A stretch of 64,000 bases of DNA from Rhynchonema sp. JSB1_4 (taxonomy: Eukaryota > Nematoda > Chromadorea > Monhysterida > Xyalidae): NCBI GenBank assembly GCA_030248065.1, contig JASAMV010006223.1:20954-84953 (forward strand), in the 5' to 3' direction. Made by a program: the position numbers and the translations under genes. Of the stretch, positions 56,801 through 64,000 are shown one piece after another. Numbering within the stretch: position 1 is the stretch's first letter; each line of letters begins with the position of its first letter. A model generated the notes under the pieces. The model did not search any database. It was not told the DNA's origin and saw only the letters and a list, made by a program, of their open reading frames with translations.

Positions 56801-59800
56801 CAACCGCGGTGATGGAAACCACCAAGCAAACACACAGCTCTCCGCTGCCAGACACAACAACCTCAACAACAGCATATGAAGCGCCACATGGTGCGCTAGG
56901 CACTACTGTCGCTCCTGCCCAGCCAACAACTCCGGCAGAGAAGGATTGCGATTACGTATTGAGTGGAGAAGACATGGCCAATGGCGCAACAAGAACGTTC
57001 GAAGATGGAGTTCAAGCGGAACTCACAGAGAACGGACAAATTGAATTCGTGTTCGCCGAACCACGTGACATCATTGAAATCACAACAGCACTTCTCGAGA
57101 ACACCGACGAACCGCTTGTGGCTGTGTTTGTTAGCAGCACAGGATCGCAGTCAGGGCCAACTTCGCTTGATACTAGCCCAGACAGTAGAACGGATGTCAC
57201 TGAATTAGCCGAGCAAGATATTGTGAAGGTGATTATCAGAAGCGCAGATGATTCCCCACTCGCTGCTGACAGTTTTACTACACTGGAAGTAATTGCTTGT
57301 CAGCATTTGACAACGGAAACTTTGAGCACATTGCCCCTAACGTCAGCCACATATTTATCAACAGCAGAAAGTGCCGAAACTGTCCGCACAACAGAAATGC
57401 CCGAAGAAATATGTCAATATGATATCAGTCAAGCAGATTTCAGAACGAATGACGCCGTACTATTAGATAAGGACGTCACTGCGGAACTAACAGCTCTGGG
57501 TGAAGTGGAATTTGTGTTTAAGGACCCGCGTGAAGTTGTGGCTGTTATAACGAAGTCCGACGCAGATATAGTCGTCGTTCCAGTTCTTGGAAACGGTGAG
57601 GAAGGAGATTCGCTTAAAGTTGAATCCAATGGAGGTCAAAAAACGACCACGGATACGCGCTTCCAGGACGTAGCCAAAGTGATATTCAGGAGCGCCGACG
57701 GAACTGAGTTGCGACCTACCGCGTTGCAAGAACTCAGCGTTTCAACAACGTGCATTCATGAGAAACTGGAGTTAACCACAACGACAGCGAGAGGCAAAAC
57801 AACAGCACAATGGACGACGCAGGTTGCGCCAGGTACCAGCATCGCTCTTGTCCAACCGACAACGCCGGCAGAGAAGGATTGTGATTATGTATTGAGTGGA
57901 GAAGACATTGCCGATGGGGCAACAAGAACATTCGAAGATGGAGTTCAAGGAGATCTCTCAGAAACCGGACAAGTTGAATTTGTGTTCGCCGAACCACGTG
58001 ACATCACTGAAATCACAACAACACTCCCAGAAAACGCCGACCAACCGCTTGTGGCTGTGTTTGTCAGCAACACAGGAGCGCAATCGGCGCCAACTTCGCT
58101 TGATACCAGCCCTGACAGTGCAACGGATGTGACTGAATTAGCTGAGCAAAACATTGTGAAGGTGATAATTAGAAGTGCAGATGATTCCCCACTTGATGCC
58201 GACAGTTTCACCACACTGGAGGTGATCGCTTGCGAGCACGTGACCTCAGCGCAACCAACAACAGTTCTATCACAAGAAACAACAGTGGTTGAACAAGCAG
58301 CAACGACAGCAGCTGCAGCGGAAGAACAGGCGGAAACAACGCCGTCAGAAAATGACTGTGTATATGAAGTCACCACGGAAGAATTAACCGAAAGCCCCAC
58401 TAAGGAATTTTTTGAGGGCGTCACAGCTGAGCTTACTGATGATGGTGTGCTCCGCTTCACGTTTGACCAACCACGTGACTTGACCGACATTACATCTACT
58501 GCAACACCAGAGGGCACAACTCTGGAAGCCGTTCCAGTGGGCGAAGACGGCACTGAAAAACAACCTGTGTCTCTTGAAGAGGGCAAAAACGAACTCAATG
58601 AACCCGGCATCACATCAGTTGTAATCCGAAAATCAGATGGCTCTCCTTTGATACCAGAAGATATTGGTCAGATTGAAGTGGTAGCGTGCTACACTTTCAC
58701 AACCCCAGCAGCGGAGACAACGGTTGCGTCACAAGCGACCACAGCTGCGGCAGTGCAACAGACGACGCAGGCTGCACCAGGTACCACCATCGCTCCTGTC
58801 CAACCGACAACGCCGGCAGAGAAGGACTGTGATTACGTATTGAGTGGTGAAGACATCACCAATGGCGCAACAAGAACATTCGAAGATGGAGCTCAAGCAG
58901 ATCTCTCAGAAACCGGACAAGTTGAATTTGCGTTTGCCGAACCACGTGACATCACTGAAATCACAACAACACTCCCAGAGAACGCCGACCAACCGCTTGT
59001 GGCTGTGTTTGTTAGCAACACAGGAGCGCAATCGGCGCCAACTTCGCTTGATACCAGCCCAGACAGTGCAACGGATGTGACTGAATTAGCTGAGCAAAAC
59101 ATTGTGAAGGTGATAATTAGAAGTGCAGATGATTCCCCACTTGATGCCGACAGTTTCACCACACTGGAGGTGATCGCTTGCGAGCACGTGACCACAGCGC
59201 AACCAACAACAGTTCTATCACAAGAAACAACAGTGGTTGAACAAGCAGCAACGACAGCAGCTGCAGCGGAAGAACAGGCGGAAACAACGCCGTCAGAAAA
59301 TGACTGTGTATATGAAGTCACCACGGAAGAATTAACCGAAAGCCCCACTAAGGAATTTTTTGAGGGCGTCACAGCTGAGCTTACTGATGATGGTGTGCTC
59401 CGCTTCACATTTGATCGGCCACGTGACTTGACCGAAATTACATCTACTGCAACACCAGAGGGCACAACACTGGAAGCCGTTCCAGTAGGCGAAGGCGGTA
59501 CTGAAAAACAACCTGTGACTCTTGAAGAGGGCAAAAACGAACTCAATGAACCCGGAATCACATCAGTTGTAATCCGAAAATCAGATGGCTCTCCTTTGAC
59601 ACCAGAAGATATTGGTCAGATTGAAGTGGTAGCGTGCTACACTTTCACAACCCCAGCAGCGGAGACAACGGTTGCGTCACAAGCGACCACAGCTGCGGCA
59701 GTGCAACAGACGACGCAGGCTGCACCAGGTACCACCATCGCTCCTGTCCAACCGACAACGCCGGCAGAGAAGGACTGTGATTACGTATTGAGTGGTGAAG

Positions 59801-62800
59801 ACATCACCAATGGCGCAACAAGAACATTCGAAGATGGAGCTCAAGCAGATCTCTCAGAAACCGGACAAGTTGAATTTGCGTTTGCCGAACCACGTGACAT
59901 CACTGAAATCACAACAACACTACCAGAAAACGCCGACAAACCGCTTGTGGCGGTGTTTGTTAGCAGCACAGGAGCGCAATCGGCGCCAACTTCGCTTGAT
60001 ACCAGCCCAGACAGTGCAACGGATGTGACTGAATTAGCTGAGCAAAACATTGTGAAGGTGATAATTAGAAGTGCAGATGATTCCCCACTTGATGCCGACA
60101 GTTTCACCACACTGGAGGTGATCGCTTGCGAGCACGTGACCACAGCGCAACCAACAACAGTTCTATCACAAGAAACAACAGTGGTTGAACAAGCAGCAAC
60201 GACAGCAGCTGCAGCGGAAGAACAGGCGGAAACAACGCCGTCAGAAAATGACTGTGTATATGAAGTCACCACGGAAGAATTAACCGAAAGCCCCACTAAG
60301 GAATTTTTTGAGGGCGTCACAGCTGAGCTTACTGATGATGGTGTGCTCCGCTTCACATTTGATCGGCCACGTGACTTGACCGAAATTACATCTACTGCAA
60401 CACCAGAGGGCACAACACTGGAAGCCGTTCCAGTAGGCGAAGGCGGTACTGAAAAACAACCTGTGACTCTTGAAGAGGGCAAAAACGAACTCAATGAACC
60501 CGGAATCACATCAGTTGTAATCCGAAAATCAGATGGCTCTCCTTTGACACCAGAAGATATTGGTCAGATTGAAGTGGTAGCGTGCTACACTTTCACAACC
60601 CCAGCAGCGGAGACAACGGTTGCGTCACAAGCGACCACAGCTGCGGCAGTGCAACAGACGACGCAGGCTGCACCAGGTACCACCATCGCTCCTGTCCAAC
60701 CGACAACGCCGGCAGAGAAGGACTGTGATTACGTACTGAGTGGTGAAGACATCGCCAATGGCGCAACAAGAACATTCGAAGATGGAGCTCAAGCAGATCT
60801 CTCAGAAACCGGACAAGTTGAATTTGTGTTCGCCGAACCACGTGACATCACTGAAATCACAACAACGCTCCCAGAAAACGCCGACCAACCGCTTGTGGCT
60901 GTGTTTGTCAGCAACACAGGAGCGCAATCGGCGCCAACTTCGCTTGATAATAGCCCTGACAGTGCAACGGATGTGACTGAATTAGCTGAGCAAAACATTG
61001 TGAAGGTGATAATTAGAAGTGCAGATGATTCCCCACTTGATGCCGACAGTTTCACCACACTGGAGGTGATCGCTTGCGAGCACGTGACCTCAGCGCAACC
61101 AACAACAGTTCTATCACAAGAAACAACAGTGGTTGAACAAGCAGCAACGACAGCAGCTGCAGCGGAAGAACAGGCGGAAACAACGCCGTCAGAAAATGAC
61201 TGTGTATATGAACTCACCACGGAAGAATTAACCGAAAGCCCCACTAAGGAATTTTTTGAGGGCGTCACAGCTGAGCTTACTGATGATGGTGTGCTCCGCT
61301 TCACGTTTGACCAACCACGTGACTTGACCGACATTACATCTACTGCAACACCAGAGGGCACAACTCTGGAAGCCGTTCCAGTGGGCGAAGACGGCACTGA
61401 AAAACAACCTGTGTCTCTTGAAGAGGGCAAAAACGAACTCAATGAACCCGGCATCACATCAGTTGTAATCCGAAAATCAGATGGCTCTCCTTTGACACCA
61501 GAAGATATTGGTCAGATTGAAGTGGTAGCGTGCTACACTTTCACAACCCCAGCAGCGGAGACAACGGTTGCGTCACAAGCGACCACAGCTGCGGCAGTGC
61601 AACAGACGACGCAGGCTGCACCAGGTACTACCATCGCTCCTGTCCAACCGACAACGCCGGCAGAGAAGGACTGTGATTACGTATTGAGTGGTGAAGACAT
61701 CGCCAATGGCGCAACAAGAACATTCGAAGATGGAGCTCAAGCAGATCTCTCAGAAACCGGACAAGTTGAATTTGTGTTCGCCGAACCACGTGACATCACT
61801 GAAATCACAACAACACTCCCAGAAAACGCCGACCAACCGCTTGTGGCTGTGTTTGTTAGCAGCACAGGAGCGCAATCGGCGCCAACTTCGCTTGATACTA
61901 GCCCTGACAGTGCAACGGATGTGACTGAATTAGCTGAGCAAAAGATTGTGAAGGTGATAATTAGAAGTGCAGATGATTCCCCACTTGATGCCGACAGTTT
62001 CACCACGCTGGAGGTGATCGCTTGCGAGCACGTGACCTCAGCGCAACCAACAACAGTTCTATCACAAGAAACAACAGTGGTTGAACAACCAGCAACGACA
62101 GCAGCTGCAGCGGAAGAACAGGCGGAAACAACGCCGTCAGAAAATGACTGTGTATATGAAGTCACCACGGAAGAATTAACCGAAAGCCCCACTAAGGAAT
62201 TTTTTGAGGGCGTCACAGCTGAGCTTACTGATGATGGTGTGCTCCGCTTCACATTTGATCGGCCACGTGACTTGACCGAAATTACATCTACTGCAACACC
62301 AGAGGGCACAACACTGGAAGCCGTTCCAGTAGGCGAAGGCGGTACTGAAAAACAACCTGTGACTCTTGAAGAGGGCAAAAACGAACTCAATGAACCCGGA
62401 ATCACATCAGTTGTAATCCGAAAATCAGATGGCTCTCCTTTGACACCAGAAGATATTGGTCAGATTGAAGTGGTAGCGTGCTACACTTTCACAACCCCAG
62501 CAGCGGAGACAACGGTTGCGTCACAAGCGACCACAGCTGCGGCAGTGCAACAGACGACGCAGGCTGCACCAGGTACCACCATCGCTCCTGTCCAACCGAC
62601 AACGCCGGCAGAGAAGGACTGTGATTACGTATTGAGTGGTGAAGACATCGCCAATGGCGCAACAAGAACATTCGAAGATGGAGCTCAAGCAGATCTCTCA
62701 GAAACCGGACAAGTTGAATTTGTGTTCGCCGAACCACGTGACATCACTGAAATCACAACAACACTCCCAGAAAACGCCGACCAACCGCTTGTGGCTGTGT

Positions 62801-64000
62801 TTGTTAGCAGCACAGGAGCGCAATCGGCGCCAACTTCGCTTGATACTAGCCCTGACAGTGCAACGGATGTGACTGAATTAGCTGAGCAAAAGATTGTGAA
62901 GGTGATAATTAGAAGTGCAGATGATTCCCCACTTGATGCCGACAGTTTCACCACGCTGGAGGTGATCGCTTGCGAGCACGTGACCTCAGCGCAACCAACA
63001 ACAGTTCTATCACAAGAAACAACAGTGGTTGAACAACCAGCAACGACAGCAGCTGCAGCGGAAGAACAGGCGGAAACAACGCCGTCAGAAAATGACTGTG
63101 TATATGAAGTCACAAAGGAAGAATTAACCGAAAGCCCCACTAAGGAATTTTTTGAGGGCGTCACAGCTGAGCTTACTGATGATGGTGTGCTCCGCTTCAC
63201 ATTTGACCAGCCACGTGACTTGACCGAAATTACATCTACTGCAGCACCAGAGGGCACAACACTGGAAGCCGTTCCAGTAGGCGAAGGCGGTACTGAAAAA
63301 CAACCTGTGACTCTTGAAGGGGGCAAAAACGAACTCAATGAACCCGGCGTCACATCAGTTGTAATCCGAAAAACAGATGGCTCTCCTTTGACACCAGAAG
63401 ATATTGGTCAGATTGAAGTGGTAGCGTGCAACACTTTCACAACCCCAGCAGCAGAGACAACGGTTGCGACACAAGCGACCACAGCTGCGGCAGTGCAACA
63501 GACGACGCAGGCTGCACCAGGTACCACCATTGCTCCTGTCCAACCGACAACGCCGGCAGAGAAGGACTGTGATTACGTATTGAGTGGTGAAGACATCGCC
63601 AATGGCGCAACAAGAACATTCGAAGATGGAGCTCAAGCAGATCTCTCAGAAACCGGACAAGTTGAATTTGTGTTCGCCGAACCACGTGACATCACTGAAA
63701 TCACAACAACACTACCAGAAAACGCCGACCAACCGCTTGTGGCTGTGTTTGTTAGCAGCACAGGAGCGCAATCGGCGCCAACTTCGCTTGATACCAGCCC
63801 AGACAGTGCAACGGATGTGACTGAATTAGCTGAGCAAAACATTGTGAAGGTGATAATTAGAAGTGCAGATGATTCCCCACTTAATGCCGACAGTTTGACG
63901 ACACTGGAGGTGATCGCTTGCGAGCACGTGACCACAGCACAACCAACAACAGTTCTATCACAAGAAACAACAGTGGTTGAACAAGCAACAACCCCAGCAG
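20876..64000 (+). CDS. Giant secreted modular mucin-like protein (VWD/C8/TIL, LDLa, novel beta modules), 3' end beyond window
   Basis: Sixty-two exons were traced from the ATG at 20876 to the window edge, about 10,290 residues without a stop. Every exon, or pair of exons, after the LDLa region is symmetrical in phase 1, so the chain is internally consistent. Exon 1 (20876-20903) splices in frame to 21070-21189, giving a hydrophobic signal sequence ([22 protein letters not shown]). Then follow D1-D2-D'-D3 (about residues 50-1260), six LDLa modules (to about 1496), nine type 1 and 36 type 2 Cys-bounded modules, and long Thr/Pro/Gly/Gln linkers. D assemblies in VWF and gel mucins drive disulfide multimers; Thr/Pro linkers are O-glycosylated. 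Closest architecture by recall: SCO-spondin for the N-terminus, with nothing known for the C-terminal modules. Likely an extracellular mucus, matrix or adhesive component. The frame continues past 64000. Confidence 0.85.
21456..24590 (+). other. D1 assembly: VWD1, C8-1, TIL1, E-like
   Basis: VWD1 spans exons 21456-21554, 21719-21786, 21865-21967 and 22682-22849, from [16 protein letters not shown] to [13 protein letters not shown]8-1 is in 23149-23330 and 23520-23679 ([37 protein letters not shown]). TIL1 is in 23867-23980 and 24096-24222 ([41 protein letters not shown]). The following [10 protein letters not shown] is the short E/VWC-like end, at the start of exon 24536-24674. The order equals VWF D1. 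The vicinal CGLC motif of VWF D1 is here FGLC, lacking the first Cys. Confidence 0.85.
22024..22371. mobile_element. TTAA-flanked MITE in a VWD1 intron
   Basis: TTAA occurs at both ends (22020-22023 and 22372-22375). Inside are about 45-base inverted termini: aggggctccgccatatatac ... gaccgaaaccaatctcaat on the left and attgagattggtttcggtc ... atatggcggagacccttt on the right. TTAA duplication is typical of piggyBac-type insertion, so this is probably a piggyBac-like MITE. There is no transposase frame. Confidence 0.75.
24591..27466 (+). other. D2 assembly: VWD2, C8-2, TIL2, E-like
   Basis: VWD2 starts at [19 protein letters not shown] in exon 24536-24674 and continues through 24973-25107 and 25258-25425 to [16 protein letters not shown] in 25858-26028. 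C8-2 is in 26325-26520 and 26776-26823 ([39 protein letters not shown]). TIL2 is in 26896-27027 and 27269-27466 ([33 protein letters not shown]), ending with the E-like [18 protein letters not shown]. The GLCG motif again lacks the preceding Cys (RGLC). Confidence 0.85.
27807..30520 (+). other. D' and D3 assemblies: TIL'-E', VWD3, C8-3, TIL3, E-like
   Basis: A stand-alone TIL-E pair (27807-27946, 28033-28127; [29 protein letters not shown], ending [13 protein letters not shown]) precedes VWD3, exactly where D' sits in VWF and gel mucins. VWD3 (28559-28710, 28786-28949, 29034-29150, 29217-29283) runs from [19 protein letters not shown] to [13 protein letters not shown]8-3 follows in 29382-29506, 29578-29706 and 29871-29991 ([32 protein letters not shown]). 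TIL3 is in 30092-30223 and 30304-30412 ([24 protein letters not shown]), then [11 protein letters not shown]'D3 in VWF mediates inter-chain disulfides; that role here is inferred from order only. Confidence 0.85.
30521..31609 (+). other. Six LDL-receptor class A modules
   Basis: Exons 30478-30641, 30707-30820, 30892-31017, 31084-31187, 31269-31419 and 31487-31609 encode six LDLa repeats. Each has six Cys and the acidic calcium-binding end: [98 protein letters not shown]. The fourth repeat is split by an intron at 31188. Arrays of LDLa following three VWD assemblies are the arrangement in SCO-spondin. LDLa modules usually bind ligands in a calcium-dependent way. Confidence 0.9.
31681..33718 (+). 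other. First three type 1 modules (Cys-bounded, PRT/KRT...YYxG)
   Basis: Module 1 (exons 31681-31788, 31855-31961, 32248-32665) reads [18 protein letters not shown] ... [18 protein letters not shown] ... MLRLCAC. Module 2 (32248-32665, 32738-32844, 32905-33091) is a sister copy, [18 protein letters not shown] ... [11 protein letters not shown] ... MLRLCAC. Module 3 (33365-34136) is [16 protein letters not shown] ... [17 protein letters not shown] ... IIRADGQAL ... FTTC. Each is about 105-115 residues between two outer Cys, predicted all-beta, separated by Pro/Glu/Thr linkers. I recognise no database family. The splice after 32844 seems to use a GC donor (gag|gcacgc) or a weak GT 30 bases on. 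Confidence 0.75.
33365..34386 (+). other. First type 2 module, with an internal phase 2 intron
   Basis: [18 protein letters not shown] ... [17 protein letters not shown] ... [12 protein letters not shown], then an intron (34137-34198, phase 2), then [11 protein letters not shown] ... [12 protein letters not shown] ... LTLVAC. This is the founder-like form of the module found 36 times downstream. Three other early modules (Cys at about 37879, 38959, 39943) have an intron at the same place and phase (after 38074, 39157, 40139). Confidence 0.8.
34474..37601 (+). other. Mucin-like Thr/Pro/Gly domain with two type 1 modules
   Basis: Exons 34474-34803 and 34917-37601 (895 residues in one exon). 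A type 1 module ([16 protein letters not shown] ... [16 protein letters not shown], about 34937-35265) opens the long exon and another ([15 protein letters not shown] ... [16 protein letters not shown], about 37076-37401) closes it. Between them lies a Thr/Pro/Gly/Gln-rich repeat built on [20 protein letters not shown] units. Such repeats are heavily O-glycosylated in mucins. The region has no Cys between the modules. Confidence 0.85.
35620..36950 (+). repeat. Mucin tandem repeats with a 324-bp higher-order unit
   Basis: The basic unit is 33-37 codons ([11 protein letters not shown] + [15 protein letters not shown] + variable GAPGGEAPA or GAPAPA). A block of three units repeats at 324 bp: the landmark ggagccccagctccagcag starts at 35942, 36266 and 36590. 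The reading frame is kept throughout. Confidence 0.9.
37623..37662. repeat. Hairpin just inside an intron
   Basis: GGTGCTTGTGGCAC (37623-37636) and its exact complement GTGCCACAAGCACC (37649-37662) are separated by 12 bases. They start 22 bases after the donor at 37602 of the long mucin exon, so they would form a stem in the pre-mRNA. Confidence 0.8.
37822..40139 (+). other. Three intron-split type 2 modules with mucin linkers
   Basis: Exons 37822-38074 + 38175-38800, 38869-39157 + 39259-39761, and 39848-40139 (continued at 40513). Modules: [17 protein letters not shown] ... [34 protein letters not shown] ... [35 protein letters not shown] ... [16 protein letters not shown]. Each is interrupted by a phase 2 intron just after the DG/NG turn and resumes with LPA or FAL. 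Their second halves contain [22 protein letters not shown] strands and end EVIAC or EVVAC. The linkers are Thr/Pro/Gln-rich. Confidence 0.85.
38425..38740 (+). repeat. 30-bp coding tandem repeat ([10 protein letters not shown])
   Basis: About ten in-frame copies of a ten-residue unit, [10 protein letters not shown] with variants ([35 protein letters not shown]). The DNA unit is ggccaatcagcaaagggcac plus aacacccgct. Confidence 0.9.
40187..40437. mobile_element. Foldback element in an intron of the giant gene
   Basis: The ends ggtcgggtgtggtcggggtc and gaccacacccgaaccg are inverted copies. Inside, cgccagccagctggcc and gcgcaagtggctggctg form a second inverted pair. It lies in the phase 2 intron 40140-40512. 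Confidence 0.65.
40513..43951 (+). other. Mixed module region: type 1 modules 6-7 and type 2 modules 5-7
   Basis: Exon 40513-41654 finishes type 2 module 4, carries a 39-bp Thr-rich repeat and then a type 1 module ([17 protein letters not shown] ... [18 protein letters not shown] ... VVMAC). Two short linker exons (41723-41794, 41859-41957) follow. Exon 42033-42401 is a divergent type 1-like module ([13 protein letters not shown] ... LLITSC) with several N-glycosylation sequons (NVT, NKT). Exon 42485-43951 has three type 2 modules without internal introns ([42 protein letters not shown]), each with PRDVTEL or PRDLTEI. Confidence 0.85.
40850..41215 (+). repeat. 39-bp coding tandem repeat ([13 protein letters not shown])
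   Basis: About nine in-frame copies of a 13-residue unit, [13 protein letters not shown], with few changes (PGSSQ, PRSGQ, TTPGK). The DNA unit is ggatcaggccaagcaacaac plus tctaggaaaaactacgcca. High copy identity suggests recent slippage or unequal exchange. Confidence 0.9.
44018..44457. mobile_element. MITE with 12-bp+ inverted ends in an intron
   Basis: Begins agtacgtttcacgaaaag and ends ctttccgtgaaacgtact. The next inward segments (cgattaatttgcgtacgcgt and gcgcacgcaaattaatcg) are also inverted. It lies in the intron 43952-44505. There is no open transposase frame. Confidence 0.75.
44719..44950. mobile_element. Foldback MITE (ggtgtaaaggt family), copy 2, opposite orientation
   Basis: Reads as the complement of 19513-19736 (gggtggaattttcgaagcgg at the left end, ccgtttcaaaaatatcaccc at the right). 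The whole unit can fold into one hairpin of about 105 base pairs. Confidence 0.85.
45058..45246. mobile_element. MITE of the 190-bp family, copy 3 (most intact)
   Basis: TAGGCAAACCACGCCAACA at the left and tgttggcgtagtttgcc at the right, inverted over about 32 bases. The interior matches 3822-4012 almost throughout (acaaagtggagcatgatgat, ctctttctat, acacaccaccttcgaaatc). Confidence 0.85.
45310..45665. mobile_element. Inverted-repeat element
   Basis: Outer arms gtactcgctacacattcagt / accgaatgtgtagcgagcac and inner aaatctccgaaaaactctg / gaatttttcggagatt are inverted over about 55 bases each side. The centre (aaacattgcgcgctccctac ... gaaatgtttgaactcgg) is also partly self-complementary. Confidence 0.7.
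45750..46292. mobile_element. Inverted-repeat element with GGCGCGCC / GAGCGCCACTG sub-repeats
   Basis: Arms of about 160 bases: ccatacctgtagaattagcg ... gcgcaatgtttgaac on the left, gttcaaacatcgcgcgccac ... cgctaattctacaggtatgg on the right. The right arm has extra copies of aacaacgagcgccactgtaa. The arms enclose about 200 bases of unrelated sequence. Confidence 0.75.
46645..50615 (+). other. Type 2 modules 8-12 and type 1 module 8
   Basis: Exon 46645-47322 has a mucin linker and [18 protein letters not shown] ... [10 protein letters not shown]. Two small linker exons follow (47403-47477, 47534-47587). Exon 47997-50615 (873 residues) has four type 2 modules: [39 protein letters not shown] and [13 protein letters not shown]. 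It closes with a type 1 module ([16 protein letters not shown] ... [18 protein letters not shown] ... FVLLAC). The alternation of CDY and CxYE modules, which becomes the repeat unit downstream, begins here. Confidence 0.85.
51020..56587 (+). other. Single 5.6-kb exon: nine type 2 modules in 1113-bp units, then type 1 module 9
   Basis: A 1856-residue exon bounded by phase 1 splice sites (ttacag at 51019, gttagt at 56588). Modules start at Cys codons near 51328, 51877, 52437, 52985, 53548, 54098, 54661, 55210 and 55774, alternating CDYxLxxEDL and CIYEVTxEDL. A pair plus two Thr/Pro linkers is 1113 bp, so units align at 52.4, 53.5 and 54.7 kb. The exon ends with a type 1 module ([16 protein letters not shown] ... 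[18 protein letters not shown]) that resembles the one closing the preceding exon, so the two exons share a plan. Each type 2 module has two outer Cys only. Confidence 0.9.
56771..64000 (+). other. Exon of at least 7.2 kb with the 948-bp module array, open at the window end
   Basis: Begins after atttcag at 56770 and stays open to 64000 (2410 residues). The first modules ([18 protein letters not shown] near 56948; [18 protein letters not shown] near 57413) are more divergent. From about 57880 onward [10 protein letters not shown] and [18 protein letters not shown] modules alternate with a unit of exactly 948 bp (316 residues). The same landmark (agtggtgaagacat) recurs at 948-base steps from about 58.8 to 63.6 kb. 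Fifteen type 2 modules lie in this exon within the window. Linkers read [17 protein letters not shown] and similar. Confidence 0.9.
57880..64000 (+). repeat. 948-bp coding tandem array, six full units and a partial
   Basis: Units starting near 57880, 58828, 59776, 60724, 61672 and 62620 (plus a partial at 63568) differ at only a few per cent of positions by eye. Changes are shared in patches (for example gcgaaggcgg versus gcgaagacgg; casAccaaca linker variants ccagcaacg versus gcagcaacg), as expected from unequal exchange or conversion. Confidence 0.95.

Noticed and set aside
57945..63935. Repeated 222-residue open frames on the minus strand at 948-bp spacing, and similar 141-157 residue minus frames at 51-56 kb
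   Set aside because: They are antisense to the type 2 modules and exist because Thr/Pro/Glu-rich codons read without stops on the other strand. Their sequence (Ser/Val-rich) has no family, start context or splice support.
57880..64000. CRISPR-like regular repeats
   Set aside because: The repeats are 948 bp, coding and in an animal gene; there are no short repeats with unique spacers.
1..64000. tRNA, rRNA or other structured RNA genes
   Set aside because: I saw no tRNA-like A/B boxes with a cloverleaf, and no rRNA or snRNA signature on either strand by eye; a covariance-model scan would be needed to exclude small ones.

Overview
This window is eukaryotic DNA from an animal. The genes are split by many GT-AG introns, the conserved proteins are animal housekeeping families, and the long 3' gene has von Willebrand D/C8/TIL and LDLa modules that mark metazoan secreted proteins. 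The base composition, short introns, a TATA box with an arthropod-like initiator and many small inverted-repeat transposons suggest an invertebrate with a fairly compact genome, such as a tardigrade, arthropod or other protostome. The sequence alone does not settle the lineage. All recognised genes lie on the + strand.

Layout: (1) 1-960, the last three exons of the splicing factor PRPF6. (2) 1010-1797, a large palindromic element. (3) 2022-5627, a complete 14-exon gene for the translation factor eIF2D. (4) 5941-6318, a hAT-type MITE with a perfect 8-bp target duplication. (5) 6512-12292, a 17-exon SPATA20-like gene (thioredoxin fold plus helical barrel) whose product ends about 100 residues early. 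(6) 12293-16901, a gene-poor stretch with several foldback elements. (7) 16902-17533, a small three-exon gene that reads as an unrecognised neuropeptide precursor: a signal peptide followed by six related FxxPIxGYN-type peptides separated by Lys-Arg. (8) 18151-19370, a four-exon orphan multispan membrane protein. (9) 20876 to beyond 64000, one giant gene.

The giant gene dominates the window. I traced 62 exons whose reading phases all agree, giving about 10,290 residues before the window ends inside the coding sequence. The N-terminus is a signal peptide followed by a VWF/gel-mucin type D1-D2-D'-D3 assembly and six LDLa modules, as in the start of SCO-spondin. The rest is Thr/Pro-rich mucin-like linker carrying about 45 copies of two related Cys-bounded beta-rich modules of about 110 residues that I do not recognise: nine of type 1 (PRT...YYxG) and 36 of type 2 (CxY...PRDxTEI...LEVIAC). 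Type 2 modules have been amplified in two arrays of two-module units, 1113 bp and then 948 bp per unit, the second nearly identical from copy to copy. The product is best read as a very large secreted, O-glycosylated, probably multimerising mucin or adhesive/matrix protein.

The most interesting leads are the new module family and its amplification history, the candidate neuropeptide precursor, and a 10-base motif (TGATGTTTCA or its complement) found 15 times, of which 12 are in introns within about 30 bases of a splice site.
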